The translations under genes were made by a program, and so were the position numbers. From assembly GCA_037953625.1 (NCBI GenBank), contig CM075656.1:89981001-90045000 (forward strand): DNA of 64,000 nucleotides, given 5' to 3'. The first letter of the stretch is position 1; the number at the start of each line of letters is the position of its first letter. A model generated the notes under the pieces. The model made no database searches. It was given only the letters and a program-made list of their open reading frames with translations, and was not told the DNA's origin. Shown piece after piece: positions 22,001-33,960 of the stretch. The stretch comes from Crotalaria pallida. Lineage: Eukaryota > Streptophyta > Magnoliopsida > Fabales > Fabaceae.

Positions 22001-22597
22001 TGGTAGATGGGGTTCCAGTATAGAACGGTGTGGCCGCTATACAGGTTGTGGAAACATCGAGCGCACGATTGTCCATCCCAGAGTGTTGTTTTTGTGGAAG
22101 TGATGAAAAGAATGTTTTGAGAAACATACATGCATTGCATGAAAGATTAATAATATTAATGATTGTTTGTTAAGACACTTGAGCATGCATTCATTGCATT
22201 AAAATGATATCTGTGATGCTTGTGTTTGAACAATCATATAATCTTCTTACGCGATATGACAAGTGACTTACTCCCATACTACCACATTGGTGGTGGTAGG
22301 TTCTTTTGAATGACAGGTCAAAGGTCTCTTCTGATAGAGTTAAAGGAGCGTTAGCAGAGACAGCCTGGATGACATCTTGTTGTTCGAATCCTCTTATTGA
22401 AGGATAGAGTTGTGAAGACCATGCTCTGGGTGTAAAGAGGGATTTTTGAGAATTTTATATTCTTATATTTACACTCAGACTGTTTTGTAATATAATATGA
22501 TATTAATAAGCAAAGCTTTTAGTTTTCACACTCTTTTGGAAAAAGGTTTTTATTAATCCGCATTTTTATTTACCTTTAATATTTTGGGGGCGTTACA
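19086..22597 (+). repeat. 3' LTR (3512 bp)
   Basis: Colinear with the 5' LTR (offset +5402, then +5403 after a 1-bp insertion near 19566). Both hairpin families are present. Differences are mostly transitions. Some fall in loops of the 13-nt array (for example the second unit reads GGTTG in place of GGTCG), none in its stems. Confidence 0.95.
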
Positions 22598-22620
22598 CTT
22601 ATAATTTGAGCCTGATGGAG
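22598..22620. mobile_element. Right end of the MITE split by the retrotransposon
   Basis: CTTATAATTTGAGCCTGATGGAG followed by TA. It completes the element begun at 13435; CTTAT is the duplicated target. Confidence 0.8.
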
Positions 22621-22801
22621 TATATTGTACTTAAAGTTACCACAGTATAGGCGTATACTCTTTTCTATTTTATTTATGCGCAAATGAAATTTATTTCAAT
22701 GGTTTACAAAAGCATTATAGGATCCGGCGTCCCAACTTCCAAGAAGGATTTGCATGAAGATACATAATTATGTGCTCAAAAGAGATCAAATTAACGAAAT
22801 A

Positions 22802-23147
22802 CTCCCTCCGTTTCAGAACATTAGGCCATTTAGCTTTTTTTTTGTTTCATAACATTAGGCCTTTTACAATTCCAATACATAAACATATTATTCTTTTCAA
22901 TTCTAACCTTTATTCAATCATTTCATTCTCTCCTCGTTAATTCTACTTTTATCATCTCTCTCATCTCTAAACCACTATACATTAATTAATGGACACACTT
23001 ACTAATAAACATTAAATACTACTACAATTTTCAATAAGGATTGATAGGGGCATTTTGGACAAATTATACATAACACTTGCAATAATTAACACTTTCTTAA
23101 TCCGTGTGCTCAGGCCTAAAAGGCCTAATGTTCTGAAACGGAGGGAG
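22802..23147. mobile_element. MITE with TTTCAGAACATTAGGCC termini
   Basis: Ends CTCCCTCCGTTTCAGAACAT and ATGTTCTGAAACGGAGGGAG form a perfect 20-bp inverted repeat, flanked by TA. The TIR continues as TAGGCC. It is a separate subfamily from the TATTTATAAG copies and looks the best preserved. Confidence 0.9.
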
Positions 23148-26100
23148 TACAAAATAGTATGCTTCACGAGAAAATGAAGCAACACATAAAAACAATCAAT
23201 AAGCAGCCTAAAACACCCAAAGTGCTAACCAGAACCTCATTATGATCCCCATTTCCTTAAAAATCTTGATAGGCAAAACCCAAAGAAAAAAACATATACT
23301 CTTTTCTATTTGAAATATAATTTAAAATATAAAAAATTAACCAATTTTTCAAATTTTGTTTTATTTTTAATATTACTGTACTTATTTTTTTTTAAAAAAA
23401 TATATAGTTAATGAAATTTCCAATTTAGTAATATTGTCGATGTTGTCCTACACTAAAGTGGTATAGATCCACTAAGCATCATGCCATCTCGCCTTTAGCT
23501 TTGGCTTAGATCATACTTATTTTATTTTTGAAATAGGATTAAATCACTAAATAAAGTATTAATTATGGTATTTGATAAAATCAGAGATCCAGTACAATAA
23601 GCTGATTTTTAAGCATATATATATATATATATATATATCATTTTAAAAAAAAACAAGGTGAAATAGTTATTGGTAACAAGTCCTCAGTTAAAAATATACC
23701 GTAAATAACTAGCTAAGGTGCAAGGCCGTGTGTGTATAATATTATAAAGTTTATGATCAATGTATACGTTTTAAATGTATTTTAAGATATATTTTAAAAA
23801 TATTTAAAAAAATTAACTTGTGTAATTATATAAGAAAATGATTTGTTTAGTATTTTTGAGATTTTATGTTTTAAGTTTTTCTATTAAAACTAATTTCTTA
23901 CCGTATACTTTTAACATGCATGTGTCCTGTAATATATAAATATATATATAATAAAATTCCATAATTCATTATTCGTTCTATTTTCCAAAACAGCTTCAAA
24001 CAAGAATCTTTTAAGCAATAATAGCTAATGGTTGTCAAACGATTAGGCAAACGGCATTCATTCTCCTTAACCCATGGCTTAAGTAAGAGATTAGTGGGGC
24101 ACACTCTTCGTGCACCAACACCTTTCCTGTGGATTACAACATTTCATAAGTGGAAAAAAAAAATAAAATTGCCGACCTGCATCAAATATTGGATAAAGGA
24201 TTGATTTCGATTTGACATGCCAACGCGCAGCTTTTACATGAAAGATCAACAAGTGGGATAAAATAATTGAGAATTCTGACATTCGGAATTTGTTTATTAC
24301 AGTAATAGTTAGCTCTTTTCCGTTGTAATGCACAAATTATTGATATTTAAATTTTTTTATATTAAAAATTTTAAAGTAAAGATTATTATTAAACAACAAT
24401 AAAAAATAAGTATATAAAAAGGCAGAGACTCAAATCAAATCTTATGCTTAAAAAAAATTAATTTAAATGAGTTTGTTGAGAAATTTTTGTCCTTCTGTAT
24501 TTAATTAATGGATAAATTAACAATTTTTATATGATTATCAACATTATTATAATGAATTAAAAGTAAACCATAATTAAATATTTTGATTTTTTTGTTTGTT
24601 GGTATTATGAGCAAATTAAATGATAAACTAGAATATCCACTATTTCATAGGATATGAAGTCGACATTGAAACCTTTTTTATATATTTAATATTATATTTG
24701 TTTGTGTATAGATGAGTAATAAATATTTAAATTGATGTATTCCTAATTTAGCTGATGGATGAATTAACACGTTTTTAAATACCATTATTACATTTATTAT
24801 GATTAATTAGAGTGAAATCAAAATTAAATTTTTCTATATTTTTTTTCGACGGTATTATGCATATATTTAAGGATAAATCAAAATATTTTATATTTCATGA
24901 GATATTATAATTTACGAGTAGCATCTTTTGAATACAATTATCACCTTTAATATGAAAAATCATAATTAAACCAAAATAATACATTCTGATTCTTTTTATT
25001 TGGTGATATTACAAGAAGATATATCTTAAATTTATTTAATTGATAAATTAATATTTTTTTTTACAATTATCATTTTTTAAATATGATTATCACATTTATT
25101 ATTATAATTATTCATATTTAAATATTTTGATATTTTTCATTGTTTATCTTATCTTAAGTTAATCATAAAATTTGATGCTAAAAAATCTTTATCATAATTG
25201 TCTTAATCATCTTGAATTAATTTTTTGAAATATATGTAACTTTGTTTTTAATCTGTTACATTTTTTCTCTGTAGAAATTATAAAAACTAAAGTATTTATC
25301 CATTGCAATTTTTTTACAAAACTGTAATCATTATATTTGATCATATATTCATATTATTTGTAATGCTTGAAAAAAATCTATACTTTATTAACATTTAATT
25401 TGTTTTACCTTTAAAAAAATATTGAAGTACTCTCAATTTCGATATTGCAATATTGATAAAATATTGTTTGGTTTGTTATAAATAGTGTGTTAGGAAGAAT
25501 TGTCTCAAATAAAGCTAAAAATAGAGCTCAAAATAATAAATAATATAAGTATTTCTTATATTTATTTGATGGATAAATTAATATTTTTTTACAATTATCT
25601 TTTTTTTTAATATGATTATCACATTTATTATTATTATTCATATTTAAATTTGTTGATCTTTATCATAAAAAAATATTTATTCCCGGATATTCAACCAAAT
25701 AATCCCTACATTTTTTTAATAAATTAATCCCTTCAATTTTTTAATATAACACTTTTTATATCATTTTTTTTTATAATCTTGATCCCGAATGAGTCAAAAG
25801 TACATAATCAATTCAATATAATTCAAAGTAATATATAAAAAAGAAAAAAAAAGAAAGATTGTTGTACTTACCAAATTTAAAACAAAGCATAGAAAATTAA
25901 CATGGAACATACCAGATACTCCACTCTTTTAAGTTTTCAATTGTCTTGAATTTAATTAGTCAACCTTTTACAAAGGATCTTGAAGACATCGATGTGATTA
26001 ACCATGCTTATTAATTGAGCATCGTATGCCTTTTGTATTAGGAGATAATAATTATTTTAAATTTTCAATTTTTTTTAGGATAATAATGATTTAATATAAA

Positions 26101-27278
26101 GATGATATCTTGAATATAACGATTATTTTAAATTTTAAATTTTTTTGGGATAATGATTTCACATAAAGATAATACCTTAATTGGGGATAATGATTCCACG
26201 TATGGATAATTTATTTAATTTCAAATTATAATTTTAGTTAGAGATAATGTTATTTATCTAAAAATGCTTTGGTGTGAGTATTCCTTAAACATACATACGT
26301 GTGTCTTGAGAAAGGATTTTTTATATTAGTACAGTATATTTGGGATTTTATTATCCCTTGTGATCTTTAAAGTGGGGCAATAGTTTAATAATAATAATAA
26401 TTACGGCAACACAAAGTTTAGGATATGTTGTATTTTATTTGGTCTTGATTGTGAGGAGGAAAAAAAACATAAATGATAAATAAGGTTACAAAATAAATCC
26501 ACAAATACATATATATTATAAATAAAGTTATGTGTTATTTATTTATTATTGACTGATTAATACGTATGTAAGTTATGTTAGTACGTACTTTGTGATATAG
26601 GTTGATTTGTTGATATGTATATCATTGCTAAAAAAATTTATTAATGATTTTAAATATAATTAGTAATCTATTTTATCTATTATTATATGACATCATTTAA
26701 AAAATATTCATATATAAACTAACTGTTCTAATAAATTTTTGTTTTATTCTTAAATCTTAATGATATATTATTAAAAAACCTGTATATTGTTTTAAAAAAA
26801 ATTGAGAAAATTAAAGAAGTTATACAATTTTGTATAACTAAGTTTTTGACATTTTAAGAAGTAATTGATTTATGTTCCCAACAATTTTTTTTTTTTTTGA
26901 CATCTTATGTTTAGAAATGGATCTTAAGCAAAACCTTGATTTATTTTAAGAGCTTTTTTAACCTTTGCATCAATACATAGAATAAATAAATGTAAAGAGC
27001 TAAACTTCTTTTGGAGAATTAGATAATCAATTTCTTGATTCAATTAATGTAACATTTTCTAATGGATATAGTGCATTGATAAAAAAAATAACTCTTGTTA
27101 AAATTTTAAACATAATGCATACCGACGAGAAGACCCGATGCATGGATGGCAATAATAATACTTTTCTTGATTTTCTTTATCTCATTGACGACAGGCACTA
27201 CCATGCTGCTAGATCACATTCATTCCTATTGTTGTGTGTGTGTGTTTTTTTTTTTTAAGAATTGTTTGTTATAAATTA
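23148..27278. other. AT-rich intergenic DNA with degenerate repeats
   Basis: No gene. A (TA)n tract lies at 23617-23638. From 24500 to 25680 a degenerate element recurs, keyed by GATGGATAAATTAA..., an ATTATCA block and CATTTATTAT: near 24510, 24755, 25040 and 25565. A less AT-rich patch at 24050-24250 holds no convincing ORF. Confidence 0.5.
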
Positions 27279-27529
27279 CTCCCTTCATCCTACAAGAAGG
27301 ATGATAAAAAAAATAATAAATTTTTTGTCCCAAACTATAGTTAAAATAATGAATGAAAAGTTTAGAAATTGTAAACTTTGAATTGTGATTGGTTGATTCA
27401 TGCAAAATGCATTAAATTAGTTGTTAGATAATTGATTGATGTGTAAGACAAATCATTAAATACATGTCTTTTTAATATTTTAACTTTTGAATTTTTTAAG
27501 TTTTGATCATCCTTGTGAGACGAAAGGAG
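27279..27529. mobile_element. Stowaway-like MITE
   Basis: Left end CTCCCTTCATCCTACAAG and right end CTTGTGAGACGAAAGGAG, TA-flanked; the termini are imperfect. Confidence 0.7.
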
Positions 27530-28309
27530 TAATATTTTTGTAAATCAGCATTCTATTCGTCATGTTTTATTTCAAAGATAAAAATATTAATTGATGAACT
27601 ATAGCATCCATACGCAATTACTTTGTAGCTTTCTTATGTACTAGTAAAAAACCAAATTTTTTAACTTCCCGTACACAAAAAGCTGCTCGGATCTTTCATT
27701 TACCATTTTTAACTTACATATTAGTCCCTTATTATGTTTTTAAGTTCTTGCCAGTAACATATGGAAATATCTTTTCATTTAATGAATAATAGCCAAATTA
27801 ATTTATGTTTCATTTGTTATGGAATATCCTTGCAAGTTTTATAAAAAATAGTCATAGTTAAATGTGGTCAATATTTAATTTCGTCAAGTTTTACATTAAC
27901 GAAATAACTTTATCTGCAGGACAAACAACCATATTTTCATCAACGAAGCTACATTTGCACATTTTTTTTCCTCTAAGGTTGATAAAGATATCTATAAACT
28001 TTCTTAAAATTTGAGAAACCCATAAACCAGAAGTCGAATTTTCCCAATAACTATGTTTATGTATTTGGTCTTATTTATAAATTTTATTATTATTTTCAAT
28101 ATCATTTAATTACGTACATTTTTTACAAACACTTTTATTAATTTAATATTTTTAAGAATTTTAATAATAATTATAGACACAATTTTGAAAAAAAATATTA
28201 AATTTTCATATTTTCAATATCATTAACAAATTTAACTACCTTCTTAAAAAAATTTAGCTTGAAAGTATTTTCTTAAATTTGCAGAGAAAAAAAAAACTAA
28301 AAATACATT

Positions 28310-28620
28310 TACGGAGTAATATAAAACAGATGGAGCACTGTAGTAGCAGTTGGTTGTTGAGTGCGGCGCAAAAAAAGAAAAAGGAGAAGAGAGAAACTGC
28401 GTAAGACAAGGTGACGTGTTGGACAGAGACAGACAGCTACGCTGGCGATTTTGCATAGAAAAAGCATATATGGTGCGTGGGGCCTAATGGGGATGGTCCA
28501 TGATATGGTGCTGCACATGGTTCGGTCCCATTCCAATACCGAGGACAAGAGATATAAAAAGAGTGTGGGATGAGAGCAAAAGAAAGTGAATAATGGATGT
28601 GGCTACTAGGGGTGCCAAAA
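28310..28620 (+). promoter_or_regulatory. Low-copy island with TATA box, no ORF
   Basis: GC-richer than its surroundings. TATAAAAAG at 28552-28560 follows an orderly, non-repetitive stretch, and no ORF over 80 codons follows on the + strand. It could be the promoter of a noncoding RNA or relic of a gene. AT-rich DNA without features fills the rest of 27530-29535. Confidence 0.3.
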
Positions 28621-29535
28621 GTTCAGGTGGCTTATAGTAGTAGGTTACTTTTACAAGTTTTCAATTTTGTAGGGATTGATTGATTGGAAGGAGATTTTAT
28701 TAGTATTATCCGTATCATCACTACTCCTATTCCGATATTTAATGGAAAAAAGAATTAAATATATATATATTTTTTTATTTTTTTTCCATTAAAGGAGATT
28801 TATTTCCCATTATTTCATATATAAGATGAGGCTTTGTTGCCAAGATTATCCGAAAAATTAGTCCGCATCCGAAATTAGTCATTCTACTTGTGTATGTATG
28901 GATACTTTAAAAATCGATAATGAGGAATACCCCCTTTTTTAAAATTAATTCAAAATATATATTTTAAACTTTTGTTTTTAAATTTTATTTATTTTTAAAT
29001 TAAATTTCATTGATAATCAATGAAAAACTGACACATGTCCAGACATTAATCACATAAGCATAATCTAGGAGTATGAAACTAAAAAGATCAAATTAATAAA
29101 AAGATACTAAATTTATGAAATTAATCAAATGGAAAGACAACATGTAATTAGACCTAAAAAGTTCTACCACAAAAGTGAGATTTTTATTATATACACATAA
29201 AAAGTATTGCTACACCAATAACCATAAACTAGTTTCTATTAAAAAAAAAAAACACACACACATCATGGTTAAAATAATCGTTCATCTGCCGGTCGTGATG
29301 AGATGAGATTCATTCATCTGCAACTGCGTAGATCTTACAGTACTGAAAACACGTGCGAGGCAATGTATAATGGGGTTATTGATTTCGAGTAAATAAAATA
29401 GTACTAATAAAGAAAGCGTGTAAGCAGAAAAAATAGGAGTACTAACAAAAGTTAGAAAAGAAAAGCAGCCACCATAATAAGTTAGGTGTGGGCGGCTGCT
29501 GCCTTTTTTCTCATAAAGAGTTTTTCAATATTTTA

Positions 29536-29799
29536 CTCCCTCCGATCCTATTTATAAATCACATTTTAAAAAGATTTTTTGGTCTTATTTATAAGTCATT
29601 TTATATTTTCTAGGAGACATTTATTGTTATTTTCTCTTATTTACCCTTTGCCCATTAATGTGAAGTAATATAATGTGAAATTTCCAATGTAAGTTAAGAG
29701 GGTAAGATTGTAATGTTGAAGTATTTTTTTAAAGTTTCAAAAAATCTAACTACCCTCCTTGGTCCATGTGATATGCCCTATAAATAGGACCAGAGGGAA
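29536..29799. mobile_element. Stowaway-like MITE
   Basis: Ends CTCCCTCCGATCCTATTTAT and ATAAATAGGACCAGAGGGAA, TA-flanked. Interior close to 12318-12591. Confidence 0.88.
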
Positions 29800-30302
29800 T
29801 ACTAGTTTTTACGTAATTGATACGAACGCGGCAGTCTCACTCCTTTGCCCAGTCTTGTTCTCGGCGCGTTGAAAATGACCTTAACTTGTGTGGAAACGTG
29901 GGTTTGGAAGATTTGACCTAAGAAAAATGTTACTCCTCCACTATTTGTTTTTTTTTTAATATATTCTTCATTATTTAGTTATATAGTAATAAAGGAAAAA
30001 TCATGTATTATTATTATTATTATTTGAAGATATAATAGGGTGGTGTAGAAAAAAAAAGTGAAAATAAAAAAATTGAGTTCCACATATTCGTAGCTTGAGT
30101 CTTTTAAATAAAAGATTTGAGTGGCTTTTTATCAAAGAATAACAGAACCTTATGAAAAAAATTAATATTAATATTCTGTATAAAACTTTGTTAAGAATAT
30201 GGCGAGGATGCCATAAATAATCCTTGTTATGAACAATTTCTCCAAGTACTCAATAAAATGTTGTCCAGTAGTTCTCATGTTTTTGGACCATAATAAATCG
30301 GG

Positions 30303-30341
<39 letters not shown>

Positions 30342-30795
30342 AGGCCCACATATTAGCCCACTTATCTGCTAGATACAAATAGTGAAGTAGCTCTCTCTGT
30401 TCGTATAAAATAGTTAATCAGAGTAGGCTACTTTTCTAATCGGACACTAGTTAACTAATCGGAGTATCTTGTTAAAAGGTCCTAACAAAATAAAAAAGTC
30501 TAACAATAATTCATCAACTATACTAAAAATATTAATTCGTACAACTAACAGTATAGTTGGGCTCTCCACTTGTTCTTGCTAGTAACAATAAGAAAAATAT
30601 ATTTTTTTCACCTTATTTTGAGATGTAAGAAATATAATAAAGAGTGAGGAAAAAAAAAAAAGAGAAAGAAAGAAAAATGATTGATAATCTAATATAAAAG
30701 GAAGAAAGAAATTCTTTTAAAAAAAACATAAAATGTAAATAATGTGTGAGAATATCAAAGTTGCAATAGGTTCAAAACGAAAAAAATAAATAGTA
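29800..30795. other. AT-rich intergenic with (AT)n microsatellite
   Basis: An (AT)n tract runs at 30306-30338. No coding sequence is seen. Confidence 0.5.
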
Positions 30796-31069
30796 CTCCC
30801 TCCGTCCCTAATTATAAGGCCCTCTTAACACTTTTATTTTGTCCCTATTTATAAGGTCCTTTACCAATTTTCAATGAGCATTAATTATTTTTTTTCCACA
30901 AACACCCCTATTTATTTAACACATTTTAGATTCCCAATAATATTAATAGGGGTAATTTTGAAAATACATATCAAAAATTCACATTTCCAATACAATTAAC
31001 TAAATTATTTCACTTTCTTAATGAACGTGAAATCTCCCAAGAAAACCTTATAATTAGGGACGGAGGTAG
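30796..31069. mobile_element. Stowaway-like MITE
   Basis: Ends CTCCCTCCGTCCCTAATTAT and ATAATTAGGGACGGAGGTAG, TA-flanked. It is nearly identical in structure to 43428-43698. Confidence 0.9.
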
Positions 31070-32288
31070 TACTATGTAGTTTAAATTTCCCAGCCTAAAA
31101 ATAATAAATTGTGTACCTTGAAATGAATGGTTTTGGACATTAATAAAATATGTAAAGTATCACAAGCATTCATGTAAGTGGGGCAGCTCTTATAACTTTT
31201 ATAAGTAATGTTTTTCATGGTTACTTGAAAGTATGGTTTGACTGTTTGAGTTATTGGAATGGATTACTAATGTCTTCTTTCAGTCTTGCAAAGTTTTGAT
31301 TTGGATTAATATATATGTATTCAGTTGCGTTCTTTTCTCTATAGTGGCAATCATATTTTTTTTAATCAAACTTTTAGGTAATCTATTTTTTTCTTTGATC
31401 CATTAGGTAATCTTTTTATGCACATGGTGTGCGTATTTGTGTGTTTTTTCTATGGGAAAAAACCTATTACCCAATAAGATGAAAAAGGCAAAAAAGCAGA
31501 GGCAATAAACATTGAAGATTCAGTGAAGGAGGAATTAATCATTCAGTATTTGACTTTAAACAAGACTATCATGATAATTCATTATAGGACCATTGAGGAA
31601 TGTCTGCTTAACTACATGTTCATCACTTAATGAGACAAAACCTACCATGATATGCAAGTTGCTCATCAAACAAACGACTTTTAAATTCTAGGTAATGGGA
31701 TATGGCAATTGGCAAACACATAAATGGTCCCCTCTTTATTTTGAAAGTTTCAATAGAAAAATTAAAGAATAATAAATCATGGAGTGGTTAATCGCAAGAA
31801 TCACGAAATTGAGCAATAAACATGCCATGCTCCCTTTGAAAAATAGAGCCGGCCATTATAATAGTTACCACTATTAGTATTATATGATGTTATAAATGTA
31901 TCAAGGTTCTTCTAATATAGTGTGTTCTTATATCCAGAATAAACAAATTAAACATTAAAAGTAACCATTTTGATATTGGTTCATCAAACATATATACCAT
32001 TTTCATATAAAAACTTACTTTTTAAAATAAGATTAACTTATGTCCGTGACAGAAAAACCCATCCATCAAATATCAATACTTTTTTTTTAATGAAACAAAT
32101 ATCAATACTCTAATCAAAACAAAGTATAGTTGACAACTTGACATAGATTTTGAATGTAATAATATAGATGGGCTAAATAGTCCATTGGGCCCGCCAATTT
32201 TTCCTTCTTGTTGACCTGCACTGCAAGGTGGCTTCTTAATGCTACTATTCAGGACTACTGTCTAGGTTCATTCAATACCATTTATTTA
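31070..32288. other. Intergenic DNA, nothing recognised
   Basis: AT-rich with moderately unique sequence and no ORF of interest. A short less AT-rich patch at about 32190-32270 includes TCCATTGGGCCC. Confidence 0.5.
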
Positions 32289-32560
32289 CTCTCTCCGTTC
32301 CTATTTATAGACCCTTTTGGGGTTTTCATTTTGATCCTATTTATAAGGTCCCTTTTCAATTTTCAATAATATTTAATTACTTCTTTCCACTAACACCCCT
32401 ATAAAGTCAACACTTTTTATAGTTCAAATAATAATTATAGGGGTAGTTTTGAGAAAGTATATCAAATTTTCACATTTCCAATGCCACTAACACATTTATC
32501 CACGCTCCTTGATGGGAATGAAAAACCGCAAAAGGGTCTTATAAATAGGACCGGAGGGAG
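32289..32560. mobile_element. Stowaway-like MITE
   Basis: Ends CTCTCTCCGTTCCTATTTAT and ATAAATAGGACCGGAGGGAG, TA-flanked. Interior shared with 42052-42324, inverted. Confidence 0.88.
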
Positions 32561-32576
32561 TATGATTTATTCTTAT

Positions 32577-32968
32577 AGTTAGGATCCATTAATACTAGGG
32601 ATTAAATTTGGTCACTTACACTTTCACATAACTTTTTTTATATTATGAAATTTGTCAATCCAACCGTTGAATTATATGTTATTATTATGACGATCATACA
32701 TACCAAATTTCAGATCATTTGGAGATTCATAGATATGTAATCTAATAATGCATATTTATTTATATTTTAAATAATGTATTATCCGTTAAAAAAGAATAGT
32801 CGGACGAAGTATCAAATAATTTTTATATTCTATGAAACTTTGTGGGCTTGATCTACTTGATAATAACAAATAATTAAACAGTTGGATTGACAAATTTCAT
32901 AATATATAAAAAGTTAAGTGAATGTGTAAATGACCAAATTTTACATCTAGTGTCAACCGATCCTAACT
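32577..32968. mobile_element. Inverted-repeat MITE, 392 bp
   Basis: Ends AGTTAGGATC and GATCCTAACT. Similarity of the arms continues inward for ~100 bp, for example TTTGTCAATCCAACCGTTGAA with TTGGATTGACAAA. Superfamily uncertain; no clear target duplication. Confidence 0.7.
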
Positions 32969-33960
32969 CTTTTTCTTAACCTATGAACACATGTATAGAT
33001 TAATTATGCTTTAAAAAAAATATTTATAGAGGAATGATATGTTTAATAAATTGGAAAACATTTACTTAGTTTTTTAATAATTACTAAGAAATACAGTAAT
33101 TACTTATACATACCGTAAATTTTAACTTTTAATCTCAATAATAAAATTTTTTAATTATTAAATCAATGCATCAAGGGCACTTGTTTAGGAGCCAAACATA
33201 ATAAAAATTCATGAGAAAATGTAATTTTTTGTTTTCCTGAGATACGTAAGAATGCACATTTATAATTGTTTTTTTATTGTTAATACACTACAAGAAAAAT
33301 CTTGATTAGATATGGAATTTTTCATAGCTAATCCATAGCTAATTTGCAGCTAAACTCTTTAGCTATGGAATAAGATATGAATTCGCTATAAAAGGCTCCA
33401 TAGCCAATACCTCCTAGCTGATTGGCGACATAAAATGTTGATAGCTAATCTATAGCTAATTTAAAAATTTCCATGGCTAATCTACATCTAAATCCATAGC
33501 AAAATTTTAGTACTAAAATTCATTAATTCCATAGCTAATTAGACGGAGAAATTTTTCATAGCTATTTCCATAGCTAGATTTTGTAGATATTCAATAGCTA
33601 ATCCATATCCATTGTATATCTAATCTATAGCTATTGCATCACTAATCTATAGCTAATTTATGGCTCTAGCAATTTCATAGCTATTTAATAGCCAATACAT
33701 ACACAAATAATTCCACTAATCCACGTATAATATAAAATAGAAAAAAGCAATAATAAAAAGATGAAAAGGAACAACAAAGTATCATAGTTGAATCCATTAA
33801 TATGAACGTTGTCTAGTAAACAAGTTATCAAACTTCTAAAAACCTTCAACCCAACACAAACCAAATTTACTAATTCAAAACAAGTTTCATTGATTCAATT
33901 GAACACAAAACTAAGTGTACTTATTCAAATTAAATTTAAATTCACTAGTTCAATCTATTA

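Larger units (their letters stand above)
13684..22597 (+). mobile_element. LTR retrotransposon, gag-only (TR-GAG type)
   Basis: A structurally complete 8.9 kb element. LTRs at 13684-17194 and 19086-22597 start TGTAAC and end GTTACA. A 5-bp target duplication CTTAT lies at 13679-13683 and 22598-22602. The primer-binding site TGGTATCAGAGC (17200-17211) matches the 3' end of plant initiator-Met tRNA, and a purine tract GGGGGAGGG (19077-19085) abuts the 3' LTR. The 1.9 kb internal region encodes Gag only; no protease, reverse transcriptase, RNase H or integrase is visible. This matches the TR-GAG class of non-autonomous elements, which depend on a relative for enzymes. The Gag type and long LTRs suggest Ty3/gypsy, possibly a Tekay-like chromovirus. 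The LTRs differ at about 24 substitutions and one 1-bp indel by my reading, so it is young. Confidence 0.95.

Noticed and set aside
13684..22597. Plant pararetrovirus integration
   Set aside because: Paired LTRs, a 5-bp duplication and a polypurine tract fit an LTR retrotransposon; no movement protein or reverse transcriptase is present.
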